Source: Todiramphus chloris collaris (Eukaryota; Chordata; Aves; Coraciiformes; Alcedinidae). Taken from it: a stretch of 64,000 nucleotides of DNA. Made by a program: the position numbers and the translations under genes. Shown piece by piece: positions 24,863-36,621 of the stretch. Every line of letters begins with the position of its first letter. Position 1 is the stretch's first letter. The notes beneath the pieces are model-generated. The model was not told the DNA's origin. It did not search any database and saw only the letters and a program-made list of their open reading frames with translations. The stretch is from the NCBI GenBank assembly GCA_025345505.1, contig JANVCC010010406.1, positions 18,985,506-19,049,505 on the forward strand, in the 5' to 3' direction.

Positions 24863-26812
24863 GTTGTGATATTAGTCCAGCTAACTCAGAGCTTGCCTTC
24901 AGCTCTTCATAAGAGTTAATTATTTTTCCTTGTCTATTTCATTCCTGTTCTCATGGACAACTGGTACGATTCCTCAGTGTCTGAACTTCTCACACTGTGA
25001 ATCAATATTTAAATATATAGCCAAAGCTGAGTGAGACTGTTACATTTCATCTTAACAGTTGGCCATTAAAGTAGTTTTATTAAATACTATGCATTATGGA
25101 AACTGCTTTTCAGACAACTTAACTTTTGGACATAAAACAGTCAAGCAGTCACAACATTATTTTTAAAGGTACAGTGGGAGATTCAGGAACTGAATTTAAG
25201 TGTGATCTGGAATTAGGAGCCTTCTGAAAATTCTGTATCTGCATTGATACTCTCAGACATTTTTGATTAAATCCTTGTTCCTCTTCTATCTTACTTCAAA
25301 ATTTATTTTTGCTTAAACAGACACAAGCTACAGAAGCTGGGCTAAAGGTAGAGGAAACACAAGTCAAATTTCAGAAATAAATTTGGGAAGCTAATTCACT
25401 ATGCTTAACTGTCAAAAAAGCATGGAATTTAGAGGAAGAAAAGGTGAGCTTAGTTTTGATATCTCCATTTCAACTACACAATGCTTTACTGCACAAGTGG
25501 TTCCACTGCTTGTAAAGTAAGGTACTACTAAAATAAAGAGCAGAGTCTGCCTCTAAATGACAATCTACTTCTGTGTATTCATAGATGGAAATTGAAATGT
25601 CAGTTTCTTTACTATTTCTTCAGGGATAGGTCACAAATTTGGAAGCAGAGATTTTGACAGTCAAGTCTACATGGACATACCAGCACCCTGCTCAAAAAGT
25701 AAGACTAACTTACTTTTAAAAAATTTTATGTGTAAAAATAACTTCAAAGATCTATCCCTTGTCTACCTTTCTGCAAAAACAAAGAAAGCTACAAAAATTA
25801 TTACAAAACATATGGTGCAAACCATAAGCATGTTTATTTTATATCAGTCAACATTATTTACTATGTAACCAAGTCAGAATTAATTCTCCAAGGACTATGC
25901 ATAACATACAGCCAACACTGTACTCTTTACAACTCCACATACTGAGTGAGACCATCAACTAAAGCAGAAGTGTCCTGTTTTCCTCCCAACAAAATGCAGT
26001 AATACTTGTTTTCTATAGATTCATTATAAATTCTTGACTGACAGTAAGGCCAAACTGCCAATAGTCATAAAGGCCAGAATATTCGGAAGGAAGGCTGGTT
26101 TCTAAACATGCTAAAGTCTGTTGGCAAGGTAACATTTAAGGACATTTCCTTCCCCTGTATTTGATCCCTAGCTGTACTGTGTTCTTCACATCACCTCATT
26201 CAGTCATGTATCAACAAGTACTTTAACCACTTTTCCAAACCTCCTCCTCTTTTTCACACTGAGAATTTGGTAAATTATGTCCACATGTTTCAAAGGGGAG
26301 AGAAACTCGTATTGTGTATGTACCATGTAATCAGCTCAGCACACTGGGCAAAGTCTTGTGTCCCTGCACAGCTGGAGTCAAAGATCCGTGCTCTAGGGTG
26401 GTCTGCAGACACCCAGCTAGAAGTGAAAAGAACTGAGGATGCAGTGGCTACAACCTTCCTTTAGTGAGGCCCTGGTCTTCATGGATGAGACAAAACTGAC
26501 TTGGAGACCTCATGATAAGAATCTGCTTCATTAGTGAGTCTCCATGTCCAAAACCTGCCACAAACGACCCATGGCTTGTGGCCTGGTTTTGGGAAATGTC
26601 GTAAATATCAGTGCAGAGAGAGATGGAGTCTATCCCAGTGAAAGCAATTTGAAGTAAAGAAAGAATGTATAGAAACTTACAACTTTAATTTACTTTCTTA
26701 TCCAATTCTTACAGCCTACTGGTTATTCCTTTACAATTAAAAGACAGTTCTTACAGGAAAGGAACTGTTGTGTAACCTTGGCTGACCAAGCTAACATACA
26801 TACGTTCATTGA

Positions 26813-26942
26813 GGCCCCAGTTCAGAAAAATATACAAGCATATGCTTAACATTAGATATTTGAGTAGAACCCTGTTGAAGTGAAGGGCATTAATTGTTTA
26901 AAGTTGGGTAGGTGCTTAGGCACCTTGATGAATCAAGACCCA
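26813..26942. repeat. Ancient palindromic interspersed repeat, family unresolved
   Basis: The left end GGCCCCAGTTCAGAAAA and the right end TTGATGAATCAAGACCC are degenerate inverted copies of each other. Inside them CAAGCATATGCTTAAC faces TTTAAAGTTGGGTAGGTGCT, again roughly inverted, around a centre near CCTGTTGAAGTGAAGGG. This matches a type of old amniote repeat with terminal inverted symmetry that I recall from reptile and bird genomes. It is about 130 bases, non-coding and strongly diverged. Confidence 0.5.
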
Positions 26943-27798
26943 CTTTCTGAAAAGTGACTGAGAAGTTCTCTGGGTAACAAATAAAGTTTGGCTCCCAATG
27001 GCTTTTCATCTCTAGTGTCCAATAAGCTGAGAAATATTTTGGTTTGCATTTTTACAACCTTTCATTTCTGTCTCTTTAGTATAGTTTCTCTGGTGTCTCA
27101 AAAGGGATAAGTGTTGCTTTTTCTTCTGTATAGGAACTACCAGTGTCTCTCTCTACTACCTGGACACATCGACAAAATATAAAGACACTTTATATATTTG
27201 CACCTTCCTTCCCATCTCTTGAACTGAGCTGAAAATAGTTCTACAAAGAATTGCCATAAAAGTTCCGATCCTTTGAATAGCTACATTAAAAAAACCACAA
27301 GGATTTTTGTATAGTGCAGTAGCTGCTGAAATTTCAGTACAATTATCTTGTATAAACTGATCATAAACATGGTCAAAAAGAAAGTGAGTACCTTAGAGAG
27401 GGACTTACAGAGTACTACAATGTAAGGCAGACTGGCGACAGGAGAAAGCCTTACAGATACACATCTAGTGTCTGGTGTGACTAGTACTGGAAATTTATAC
27501 TATATTATGGAAGCTATTATTCAGGCATAGAAGTATAAGTATAGTTTAATTTCAAATTTTCAGTTTGAAGCACTTCTGAAGCACCTCAAACTGATTTGAT
27601 ATTTAAATTCTCACAAGTGCTTCAAACTCCACAAAACTTTCTCTTGCACTGACATTTTTATCCTGCTGCAAGCAAATGTTAACATTGATAAAAAAAGCAG
27701 TTCCATGTTAATGGACTATATTTTCATTGATCTGTTTGATCCTGTAGATTATTACTTGCCAAAAAACCTGACCAACTAATGAACAACTTTGAAAAAAA

Positions 27799-27849
27799 TT
27801 TTTTTTCTATTCTTTTTTTTTTTTTTTTTCTATTTTTTTTCTGTTCTTT
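27799..27849. repeat. T-rich tract
   Basis: Three T runs separated by CTATTC and CTA; the longest is T18. In BNC2 sense this is A-rich. Confidence 0.88.
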
Positions 27850-28070
27850 CTGTGGCTCTGGGAAAAGTGCAGGTTACTTATGTCACCATGTCTCCATGTC
27901 TAAGAAAAACAGTTGTATTGACCCAAAATGAGAGCTAACTCTTCATTCCAGCTGAGCAGATACTCTTCCAACTACGAGAATAAACAACCTTCCAATTAAT
28001 AATTGTTACAGGACAGTTTTCATATTATATGCAACAATAGTACACTATAACACAGTAACAAAATTAGCCA

Positions 28071-28105
28071 GTTACAAGGCTACAGAAATAGTTACAAGGC
28101 TACAG
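28071..28105. repeat. Two-copy tandem duplication, 20-base unit
   Basis: GTTACAAGGCTACAG occurs at 28071-28085 and again at 28091-28105, separated by AAATA. Confidence 0.9.
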
Positions 28106-28146
28106 AGCTGTTCAGTTCATCATACATCAAGTACCAAGCTCTGAGT

Positions 28147-28199
28147 GTATATGTATATATATATGTATGTATATACACACACACACACAGACACACATG
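28147..28199. repeat. Compound TA/TG and CA microsatellite
   Basis: TATATGTATATATATATGTA runs into TGTATATACACACACACACACAGACACACATG. Alternating purine-pyrimidine sequence of this kind is polymorphic and can adopt Z-form. Confidence 0.92.
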
Positions 28200-29839
28200 T
28201 AGGCATTATGAGAAACTTTCAAGATGCCTCTTAAGCTCATCACGTAAAATCAACTTGCTAGCCATGTGTGACTGGGGGCACACAGGCTCTTCAAGCCACA
28301 GCCTGTGATGAAAGCTGGAGGTCACAGATGGTATGCACATTGTTAAGTGGCTACCATTGCCACCTCTGCTGGCCAGTTGTCCCAGACCAGTTCCCTGCAG
28401 TCTGTAACACCAAGATTCTCTGGCACCTCACAACAAACACAACTGTGTGAACAGTCTGCTACAGACATTATTAATTCCTCAAAGCCTTTCTCTGCCTTCA
28501 GCTGTGGCAGAAAATGGATGTCATAGGTCTTATATCTACTACCTCACAACTCTCTGAGCCAACAGAGGTGAGAGAAGAGCTCTGTTTTGCATACTGCGGT
28601 TCCATTTGAAATGCTCATATCAAGAGGAAACCAGCTCACACATGGTAAGTGATTGAAATAGTACCAGTTAAATTCTTTAAAACTAAATTTAATTTTATGG
28701 AATTCTTCCTAAAAGAGATACGTTGGATTAAAAAAAAACCCAAAAAGTGGATTGTAACATTACATACTCCACATGTTTTATTTAGTACTTGGGAACACGA
28801 CTGCAAAATAGACAATTCTCACAATTTTATCAAAAATCTCCTGATATTACAAAGTGGGATTTTTTACTGTACCTGCTTTCTGGAGTTCTTGTGTTGATTT
28901 TCTTTTTTGTCTGCAGAAGTTTTCAGTTTCCATTTTTAATTGTTTTTTTATGGTAGGTTTCAAAACAGGAAGAAGCAGCTTTAAAATACAAACCAAACTT
29001 TCTCCAGTAAAAGCAAAAAATTAATTATATTTAATCTAGCTTTTTGACCAATTCCCCAATTTTCAGAATATGAATTTATGACTTTCAAATGTTTGAGGCT
29101 AGCAAGATTGAGCCACTTCATATTAATATGCTGACTTTTATAGTGACTATCCTTTTCTGAAGTCATTCACCAAGCACTCATTCAGCTATATGTTGAGCTA
29201 GCTGAACAGAACAAGTTGCCCAGGCATTGTCCTAGCTTTTTCCAAATCATCTGAGAACCGTTCTGTTCTATTAGAAAGCTTGGTTCAACATAAGCCACCT
29301 TGTGACCAACCTGATGAGCAGGTTTATTTCCTTTATTCCTATTTGTCAGCACCATATGTCAACTTGGACACAAGTTAAAGATATCCAATATCCAGAATGC
29401 ATGGTTAAAAATGTGAAGATGATAACTGTATTACCAGATACACATCACTAGGCAAGCCATACAGATACATACAAAACCCACCTAGCAGATATATACAGGG
29501 ACAGCATTTTTAAAAATCTACCTGCCCTACAAGTGACTTTCTTCTCTGTCAGTCAGTAACACAGGTTTCCACACCCTTTCCAGCAGAAGGAATGTTAAGA
29601 CAGAGGGTGCAATTCTGGCAAGATTCATCATGAATAATCCAGCAAGACTGAATAAAACCATACATACTTTTCCTTACTGTAAAAGGTAAAACCAAAACCA
29701 AATTAAACAAATTCTTCCTCTTCCATTTGCTAAAAAGATTGATAAAAAAAAAATAAAATTACTGAAGCTACTATTCCAATGGTGGTGATGTTTCAGAATT
29801 TGTCCAAAGAACAATCATAATTACACATTCTATTTCATT

Positions 29840-29974
29840 AGAGGATCTCAAAGCACTTCATAAACATTAATTAACAACATCCAAGTATTAAGTGGGATGA
29901 TTAGAACATTTTGTAAAAGCCGTGGGGGAGGAGAGACATCAAGCTGAAGCACAAAGGACTTGCACAGCAAGTTA
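29840..29974 (+). repeat. Ancient CORE-SINE/MIR-like or L2-type relic
   Basis: GATCTCAAAGCACTTCATAA followed by ACATTAATTAAC, then a degenerate segment ending in AAGCTGAAGCACAAAGGACT and TGCACAGCAAGTTA follows the order of the old amniote SINE core: AAGCRCTTTACAAA box, the GGGGAAACTGAGGCAC-type box, then the GTGACTTGCCCAAGGTCACACAGCAAG-type box. Divergence is high. Confidence 0.5.
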
Positions 29975-32538
29975 ATATAATAGGGTAGAATAATACATGT
30001 TTCCTGGCTTCAAGATAAGTATTCAAAATTCTAGGTCATGGTTCAAAATGACAACCAAATCATAGAAGATATTTCAGCATAGGAAAGAAAAGTAAATTTC
30101 TTAATTAAAATATAAGAGTTCATTAAATTCAAAATGTACCTTGATAAGTAAAAGGGGGTTGTCTGTCTACATGCAACACTTTGCTCTTACTGCCTAGAAG
30201 GCAACAGTAAGTGCTAATGACATTTACCCCTCCTAATAAGAGTCACTCACACTTCACTGTTATTCCTTGTTATTGCTCAGGACAGGCACTAGCACCTCAT
30301 TGAAAGATCAGTGCTGCAAGGGAAAAAAAGTCCCCTTGAGATCCCTTGGACTTCAAGAAAAGCAGTAAATCAACTGATGCTGGACAGATGACAAGTTTGA
30401 TTGTCTGTGGCCCTTCCTGGTTCCTAAGTGTCTGTGGGCCTAAATTTCATAAGTGCCTGAAGCCAGTGTTGACACATAGACAATCAAAACCACCCCTAAA
30501 CTCAGAGCAAGAGGTGTCTAAACTGGTAAAAGTCTTAAATCCATTAAAGTGTCATAGTCTGGGCTCTGTACCCTCTAATTGAGTTAATCTCCATTGATGT
30601 GTAGCTGAATGGTTAATATCGCAACCTTACCACCTCCAGGACCATGATTTGAATTTGGCCTGAGGTCCTTGGCAAAGTGAGTAGTCTATAAAAAGTAAAA
30701 GTTCTAATCTCTGAGCTGTATTTTGTGAGAAGAGTGATGTTAATTCCTTGGATTCTTGGCACAACTTGCTCCCCTCCACATGCACACATTTTCCTTTGAT
30801 CAATAGCTCTATGCCCTGTTTTCCTTATTTTATACCAGGTCACTGTATTTGTTACAAGAAAATTGAGATGGACAATAACCTCAAGATCCTGTCCTCAACT
30901 CAATGGTCATATTTCTTTGACAGTGCAAGATGTGTTCTGGTAGAGGCTCCAACATGTCACTGTCAGCAAGAAAAGTGATCTTCCAGCTAGAAGAAAAGCT
31001 CTTTTCTCCCTTTCCCTTGTCCACAGAGAATCAGTCTCAAAAATACTTTTGCCATAGACACACACAAAATCTATTAGAGATAAAAATAAAATTTATAGAT
31101 TATTTAAGTATGGTATACACATATATTTGTATTTCACGAGGAAACTTCTGTGATCATAAATGGGTAATAGAAATTCAAACACATTCTGAAACAAGAAAGC
31201 TGGAAATAGTTACCTCTTTGCTTTATCTGCCAAGACCCAAATTCAGAGCTCTGTTTCTCCTGCAAGTCCTGATGGCATCACTCACACCTTAAACAGCATA
31301 GGGAGTGAACTATTCCTCTGACCTCCTGCATCCCCCACTCTGCTTTAGGTGTTTGTGATTTCATCAACTATCACAAGAGAAACACAGGATCATGAACTCA
31401 AGTCTTGGCAGGTGAAGAGATTTTAAAAAGCAAGCACACATGGTCCTGGCATATTCCTCACAGACCTTCAGTAACAGTAATTTCCATGCTCTACATCCCA
31501 GTAGCTATGCCCAGCTGTGTGAAACTACATCAGTCAATGGGATCACAGCTTCTCACCCCAGTACTGTAAACAGTACACATTCCAGGTAGGAGAACCACAT
31601 CTACACAAAAGTCTGTCCCTCCCTCTCTCAACACATCCCTCCCTTCAACCCCCTCCACCTCACCCCTCATTTTTTCGTCTTCTTTGCTATTTAAAAGGCC
31701 ATCTTCACATTTCTGAGCCACGTGAAACTCTATGGTTATAAAGGGTGACTATTTCATAGTAGTCATTAAGAACTAGCATCATGTATACCGCTGTTGATCA
31801 CCAGGGGTTATACAGCCCTCTGCTTCATTACCCTTGCAAGATGCAAGACACAGAGCAGCAATAGCACAGCTCTCCAGCTGCACATATTCTAGAAATCCAA
31901 ATGATCTTTGCATGTTACTGAGACATCTGTTGTCACGTAACTTGTCCTGGTGGCATTCAGAAGTGCCATCAAACTCTTTAAACTTTATTTTTATTCTTTC
32001 CTGGTTCAAGTGCTAATGGTTGTGATAAATAGAGTCATGCAGCACTGCTGTGATTGGTAGCGTTACTATTAGAAGTATGGCATCAAAAGCAGCAGGGAGA
32101 TACTACACAAGTTAGTGCAGATACAGAGAAAATCTGAAAGCACTTCACACTAGCACAAGTGGCACAACAGCACTTTCCCCTGGGTCAGCAGTTGTGCCCT
32201 GCTTCCTAGGACCCCTTCAGTCCTTCAAGGTTTATTTGAGTTTTTTCCATCCTCTGTTAATAGAGATAGGAAAGTCACTTGTACCTTAGTCCAGCTAAGA
32301 TTCCACAGAAGTGCAAGGGAATCATGTTAAACTGACTCACATGGGAAAAGAGAAACTGTTCCAGATGATCACAGCTGCAAATATTAGCATGCAGTGATGC
32401 TGTGGGAATGGAAACCTCAGGAGATGGACGCATCACTTAACAGATCCTTTTCATCTCTTTGTGCTAAAGAGGCAAAAACAGGGAAGGAGGGGCAGTGAAA
32501 CTAAGGTGAGGCTGAAAAAAGAGATGATAAGCAAGAAA
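29975..32538. other. Intronic unique sequence with a tRNA-like relic
   Basis: Apart from the tRNA-like segment at 30595-30668 I see only unique intronic sequence. A 121-codon open frame at 30930-31292 on the plus strand has no recognisable domain. Confidence 0.5.
30595..30668 (+). repeat. Degenerate tRNA-derived SINE head or tRNA pseudogene
   Basis: TAGCTGAATGGT at 30602-30613 matches the RNA polymerase III A box at 11 of 12 positions, and GATTTGAATTT at 30646-30656 is a weakened B box. Their 44-base spacing is exactly that of a tRNA. The GCTGAATGGTTAA segment recalls the D arm of serine- or leucine-type tRNAs and of MIR-like SINE heads. Stem pairing is poor, so no functional tRNA is expected. 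Confidence 0.4.
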
Positions 32539-32604
32539 ATGGGGGGTTTGACTAGATGATTTTTGAAGGTGTCTTCCAACCCAAACTATTCTATGTTTCT
32601 ATGA
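32539..32604 (+). mobile_element. Short CR1 3' tail
   Basis: GGTTTGACTAGATGATTTTT, GAAGGTGTCTTCCAACCCAA and a closing ATTCTATGTTTCTATGA are the last 65 bases of a CR1, including two octamer tail repeats. The copy is extremely 5'-truncated. Confidence 0.85.
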
Positions 32605-32615
32605 AAAAAAAAGCA

Positions 32616-32649
32616 GGGCGGGGGGTGGGGAGGGGAGTTGGGGAATGGG
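32616..32649 (+). other. G-quadruplex-prone G run cluster
   Basis: Six G runs of 3-6 bases with loops of 1-4 bases lie in 34 bases (GGGCGGGGGGTGGGGAGGGG and onward). This satisfies the canonical G-quadruplex pattern. On the BNC2 pre-mRNA it would be C-rich, so any quadruplex forms on the non-template DNA of the antisense direction. It begins directly after the CR1 tail and an A9 run. Confidence 0.8.
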
Positions 32650-32999
32650 AGACAATGACAGCAGAATAAGTACATTGGAGTGGACTAAGTACCTTGGAGT
32701 GGAAAGAGAGGGAGGAGGGAACAGAGAGGCACAGAGAACAAGAAACAGTCAGGGCACATACTAAAGAGACCTTGATTTAAATTGCATCTTTACTGAGAGA
32801 ATACAAGTCTGGATAAATGTTAACCAGCCTTGAGCCTTGGTCACCCTGAGGGCCACTGTTGAAAAATAATGTCAGAATAAAAGAACACATATAAGTATTA
32901 ATAAATACAAGGGGGAAAATAAAACACAAGATAGAAGTGTATCTAACAAAGTTGTAAAAAGTAAATAAAGCTGTAAAGGCTAACTCTCTTCTTCTCTCT

Positions 33000-33426
33000 A
33001 GAAAAGGGTGAGGGGTCTGGAGAACATGCCTTATGAGGAGTGGCTGAGAGAACTGGGATTATTTAGTCTGGAGAAGGCTGAGGGTAGACCTTGTTACTCT
33101 CTACAACTATTCGAGAGGAGGCTGTAGTGAAGTTGGTGTTGGTCCCTTTTCCCAAGTAGCTAGTGATAGGATGAGAGGCAATGGGCCTAAGTTGCATCAG
33201 GGGAGGTTCAGATTGGATATTAGAAAAAAATTCTATACTTAAAGAGTGGTAAGGCATTGGAACAGGCTGTCCAGGAAAGTGTCAGAGTCACCATCCCTGG
33301 AAGTGTTAAAAAAAAATGTGTAGATGTGGCACTTCAGGACATGATTTAGTGGTCATGATAATGTTGGGTTGACAGTTGGACTTGATGACCTTAGCAGTCT
33401 TTTCCAAACTTAATGATTCTATGATT
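33000..33426 (+). mobile_element. CR1 LINE 3' fragment
   Basis: Begins AGAAAAGGGTGAGGGGTCTGG, carries the C-terminal ORF2 coding region (TATGAGGAGTGGCTGAGAG, GGGGAGGTTCAGATTGGATA, GCATTGGAACAGGCTGTCC) and ends in TTAATGATTCTATGATTA. Internal A-run expansions and stops disrupt the frame. It belongs to the same subfamily type as the nested copy at 63091-63612. Confidence 0.9.
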
Positions 33427-36400
33427 ATCAAGTAATTAAATGTGGGTGGCAGTTATTATGGGAAATACCATCTTACACGTGAAACTTTGGTTGCACTTTG
33501 GCTTTGTTACATTATTTACCAAATAAATTTCTTAACCTTTGTCTGCACCACTTTTACTACACATAAAAATGGCATAGTACTCATAAAGACATGGAAAGAC
33601 TAAGTAAGTGACTGCTTCTTAACAATTCATGGAAATCCTCCAGTACTCACTGACAGACAAGTGCATAAGTAAGAGATTGACAAACAGACTGATGAGGAAC
33701 AAGCAATATCAAACAAATAAATGCAGAACCTTCACATTCAAAAGCTATTTATATTACATTAATGGTGCACAATCAACCAAGTTTCACTGGGTTGCAAGGC
33801 AAAACACTTTTTTTTCCAAACTATATCATAATTTGATTGTCTTAGTTGTCTTTATCACAAATAACTAAGCCTAGCACCCCTTTAAAAGTATTCTTGTTAT
33901 GAAAGAACAAAACAGGAAATCAACTCATGGCACTTGGGAAAGTAAAAAACAAAACTGACAGAAACTTCATATACCTTGTGATTATGGATATCAGGTTACA
34001 TTGAACTGGAAGTATGATATCATCACTACAATGACCTGACATCACTTGTGTACCCTGGAAAATCTGATATCCTCAGAGCTCCTGTTAGTTTTCTTTCTAC
34101 TGTTCCTTGTGTTTAAGCAATGGAGGATGTTTGACAAGCTGTTTAATTAAACAGTCCTTGCACTTGGGCTCTGTAGCAAAAGTTCAAACATGTTAAAAGG
34201 AGGAAAATTAGTACAGATGGGAAAGCTAAGACTCTGAAGTCTCTAAACGAATCAGCAACAGAAACCATGCTTTTCTGAAACCCTCCACAGACAAGCCAAT
34301 GGGGGGCAATATTTAATTTTAAGAACAGTAAAGCAATTTCCAACTGTGCATATGGTTAATATTTCACTTGTTTAGAAGGGATGAGGTGCTAAGGGATTAC
34401 TCAGAGAAAAAACAAAAAAGAAGTTAAGAATGGTATTTCTAAAGAAGCTCAGATTTCTTTCTTTGGTCTGTCCCCAAGTCTTCTGACCTAATCTGGATCT
34501 AAGATGGTGTGCACGGACAATCTAGTTGTAGTAAACTAGGACAGCAAACAAAACCAATCCATTTCAACAATAGCAACTGTTTTACAAAAATTTGAGAAAT
34601 TTTCAGTCATACACAACATCAATATATGTAAGCATGTAATTTGCCTAAGCATATAACAAATTTTTATTTTAAAATCTCAGAAATTAATTATTTAACCTGC
34701 ACTATGTACTTCACAATTTAAATGGGTTCATTTTAGTTAATGGAATGTTGTCTTTTCAAAAAATGTCTAAATTTCCCTACCCTAATGTATAACTTCTGAG
34801 AGTTTACTCTTAGCTGACTTCAGTGACTGAAGCCATCGATTTTTCTCAGCCGTTGTTTTAGCCCTACAGAACCAACAGAACAATGGGAGAATAAACCACA
34901 GTCCATCCTGGTCATCATTTGAAGAGTTAACTAAATTCATAAAGTAGGGGTTGTGCTGATGAACTGTGGGCAAAGAAATACACAACCCCAAGTCAGCAGT
35001 GCTAGAGGATGTCATTAATTTCAGAGGATTTTTCTTACTTTTAAAAATAACAGTCTTGACAGTAAAACCACAGCGGCAGAAAAGCAGCATACTCCCATTT
35101 CCCATCTTCCCAAAGCAGAAAATGATATCTAGAAAATTTTAATTTAATCAGTTTTCCGCATTGACATCGCCATGGAAAAGACCTTCATTTAGGATAAGTG
35201 ATTCCCCATGCACTGTCCAGTGCACGAATTTTTGTGAGTCACCTTTTGGGCCAATAAAATACCCATACTTTTCCAGCTGGCTTTAGTTTTGATTTTGTTT
35301 GGGGGCATTTTTTTCTTAATTTCTCATAGTTGTAAGTCTGGCAGCCAAACCGTTGCCTGTGAGCTACTGAATGTTAGCAATGTTTTTGATGTAAAGATGG
35401 TAAGAATACTAGGTCTGCCAATGTTCTTGTTCTGTGCCTTTTCTTTCCTTTTTGTACTGTAAAGATAATATTTATTTTCCCTTTTTCACTATGGGAATAC
35501 AAGTATTTGATCACAAAACAGTTGAAAAAGTGTTGAGTTGTTACACAAGACACTGAATCATTATTTGCAAAGAGTCAGTTTATGGCCTCTAAATTGTGGT
35601 CACATGTCCTGTCATCTGCAGCTGGACTGGTGTAAAAACTGAATGCCCCAGCTGTTCATTGCTAGTGGCATATTTGGTCTCTAGTCCTTTCCTCTCAGAA
35701 TAATCAGTTAACTTGCACATGTTTAGCAGGAGGATTTTTCTAACCTGGCTTGCTTAGAGAGAACCTGGCTAGGGAGTGATTACACATGTAGTATGTAATC
35801 TAGCAAGTGGGTGGAGTAAAGTATTCTCCAGTGGTGAAGGAGAGGAGAACAGCTGGCAGAGTTACCTCTTCACTCAGCTCAGCTGGAATCTAACCAGGGC
35901 TAGAGACTTACAGTCGAGCTGTTCTTTACAGTAAAAGTAACTTCACCCAAATCAATAGAGCAACTAATCATGTCTCTTTGAGAAGCAGGTGCAGAATCTG
36001 ACCCAAAACAGCTACTGTTGTTGACAGATTAATTTCTTGTCATGTAAAGACAGCTGTGTTGGCTGTTCCCAAAGAGAAACCCTACAGGCTCACTAACAGC
36101 TCCATACCAAATACAGTAACTTAGTTCCTTGAGACAGGCACTGGATAAACAAGCCTAGAAACTGAGTGCTTGGGATGCCCATGTAACAGACGCAGTCCAG
36201 AAAACTTCCCTGTGCAGGAAGGTTTTTTTGAGAAACACTTCTAACAATGAGAGAACAACTCCTCCTCTAGAACATTAATCCTGTGAGCAATCTGATGAGA
36301 CTGCTGACCAAAATGTCACTCACTGACATTTCAGAGATAGGTATCTATTCACCAGAAACTAGGCTTATTGCATAGAGGCCAGAGAAAGCTTGCCAGGTCT

Positions 36401-36621
36401 TAATGCCTTTCAGCTGTTACTGGCAATGTTGTGATTGTGCCCAAGTATGAAAGGCATAGTATCACATTACCTCTGCTGGCTTCAGGGTTCTTTTGCTTCC
36501 TGTGCTCCATTAACGCATCCAGTGAATGAGGCAATAAATACTGCGTTTTTCTTTGCCTACTGCTTATTAATTTGGTATTTAGAAACATTATTAGTTGAAA
36601 TAAGGATATTACAAATAACCC
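33427..36621. other. Intronic unique sequence
   Basis: AT-rich sequence with no recognised repeat. The segment 35090-35290 (TTTCCGCATTGACATCGCCATGG onward, with GGGCCAATAAAATACCC) is compositionally distinct and could be conserved non-coding DNA, but support is thin. No exon recognised. Confidence 0.5.

Larger units (their letters stand above)
23961..26812. other. Intronic unique sequence with one A/C tract
   Basis: Contains the A/C-rich tract at 24388-24443 and a GT run at 24835-24862. The rest is AT-rich unique sequence without a recognised gene. Confidence 0.5.
26943..29839. other. Intronic stretch with T tract and TA/CA microsatellite
   Basis: Contains the T-rich tract at 27799-27849, a 20-base tandem duplication at 28071-28105 and the TA/CA microsatellite at 28147-28199. 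The GC-richer part 28260-28640 is unexplained but shows no coding signal. Confidence 0.5.

Noticed and set aside
34782..35105. 107-codon frame, minus strand, whose end (AEKNRWLQSLKSAKSKL) looks faintly like the last helix of a PH domain
   Set aside because: Only a short helix-like segment is suggestive; the rest does not resemble a PH domain and no consensus splice acceptor fits. Treated as chance.
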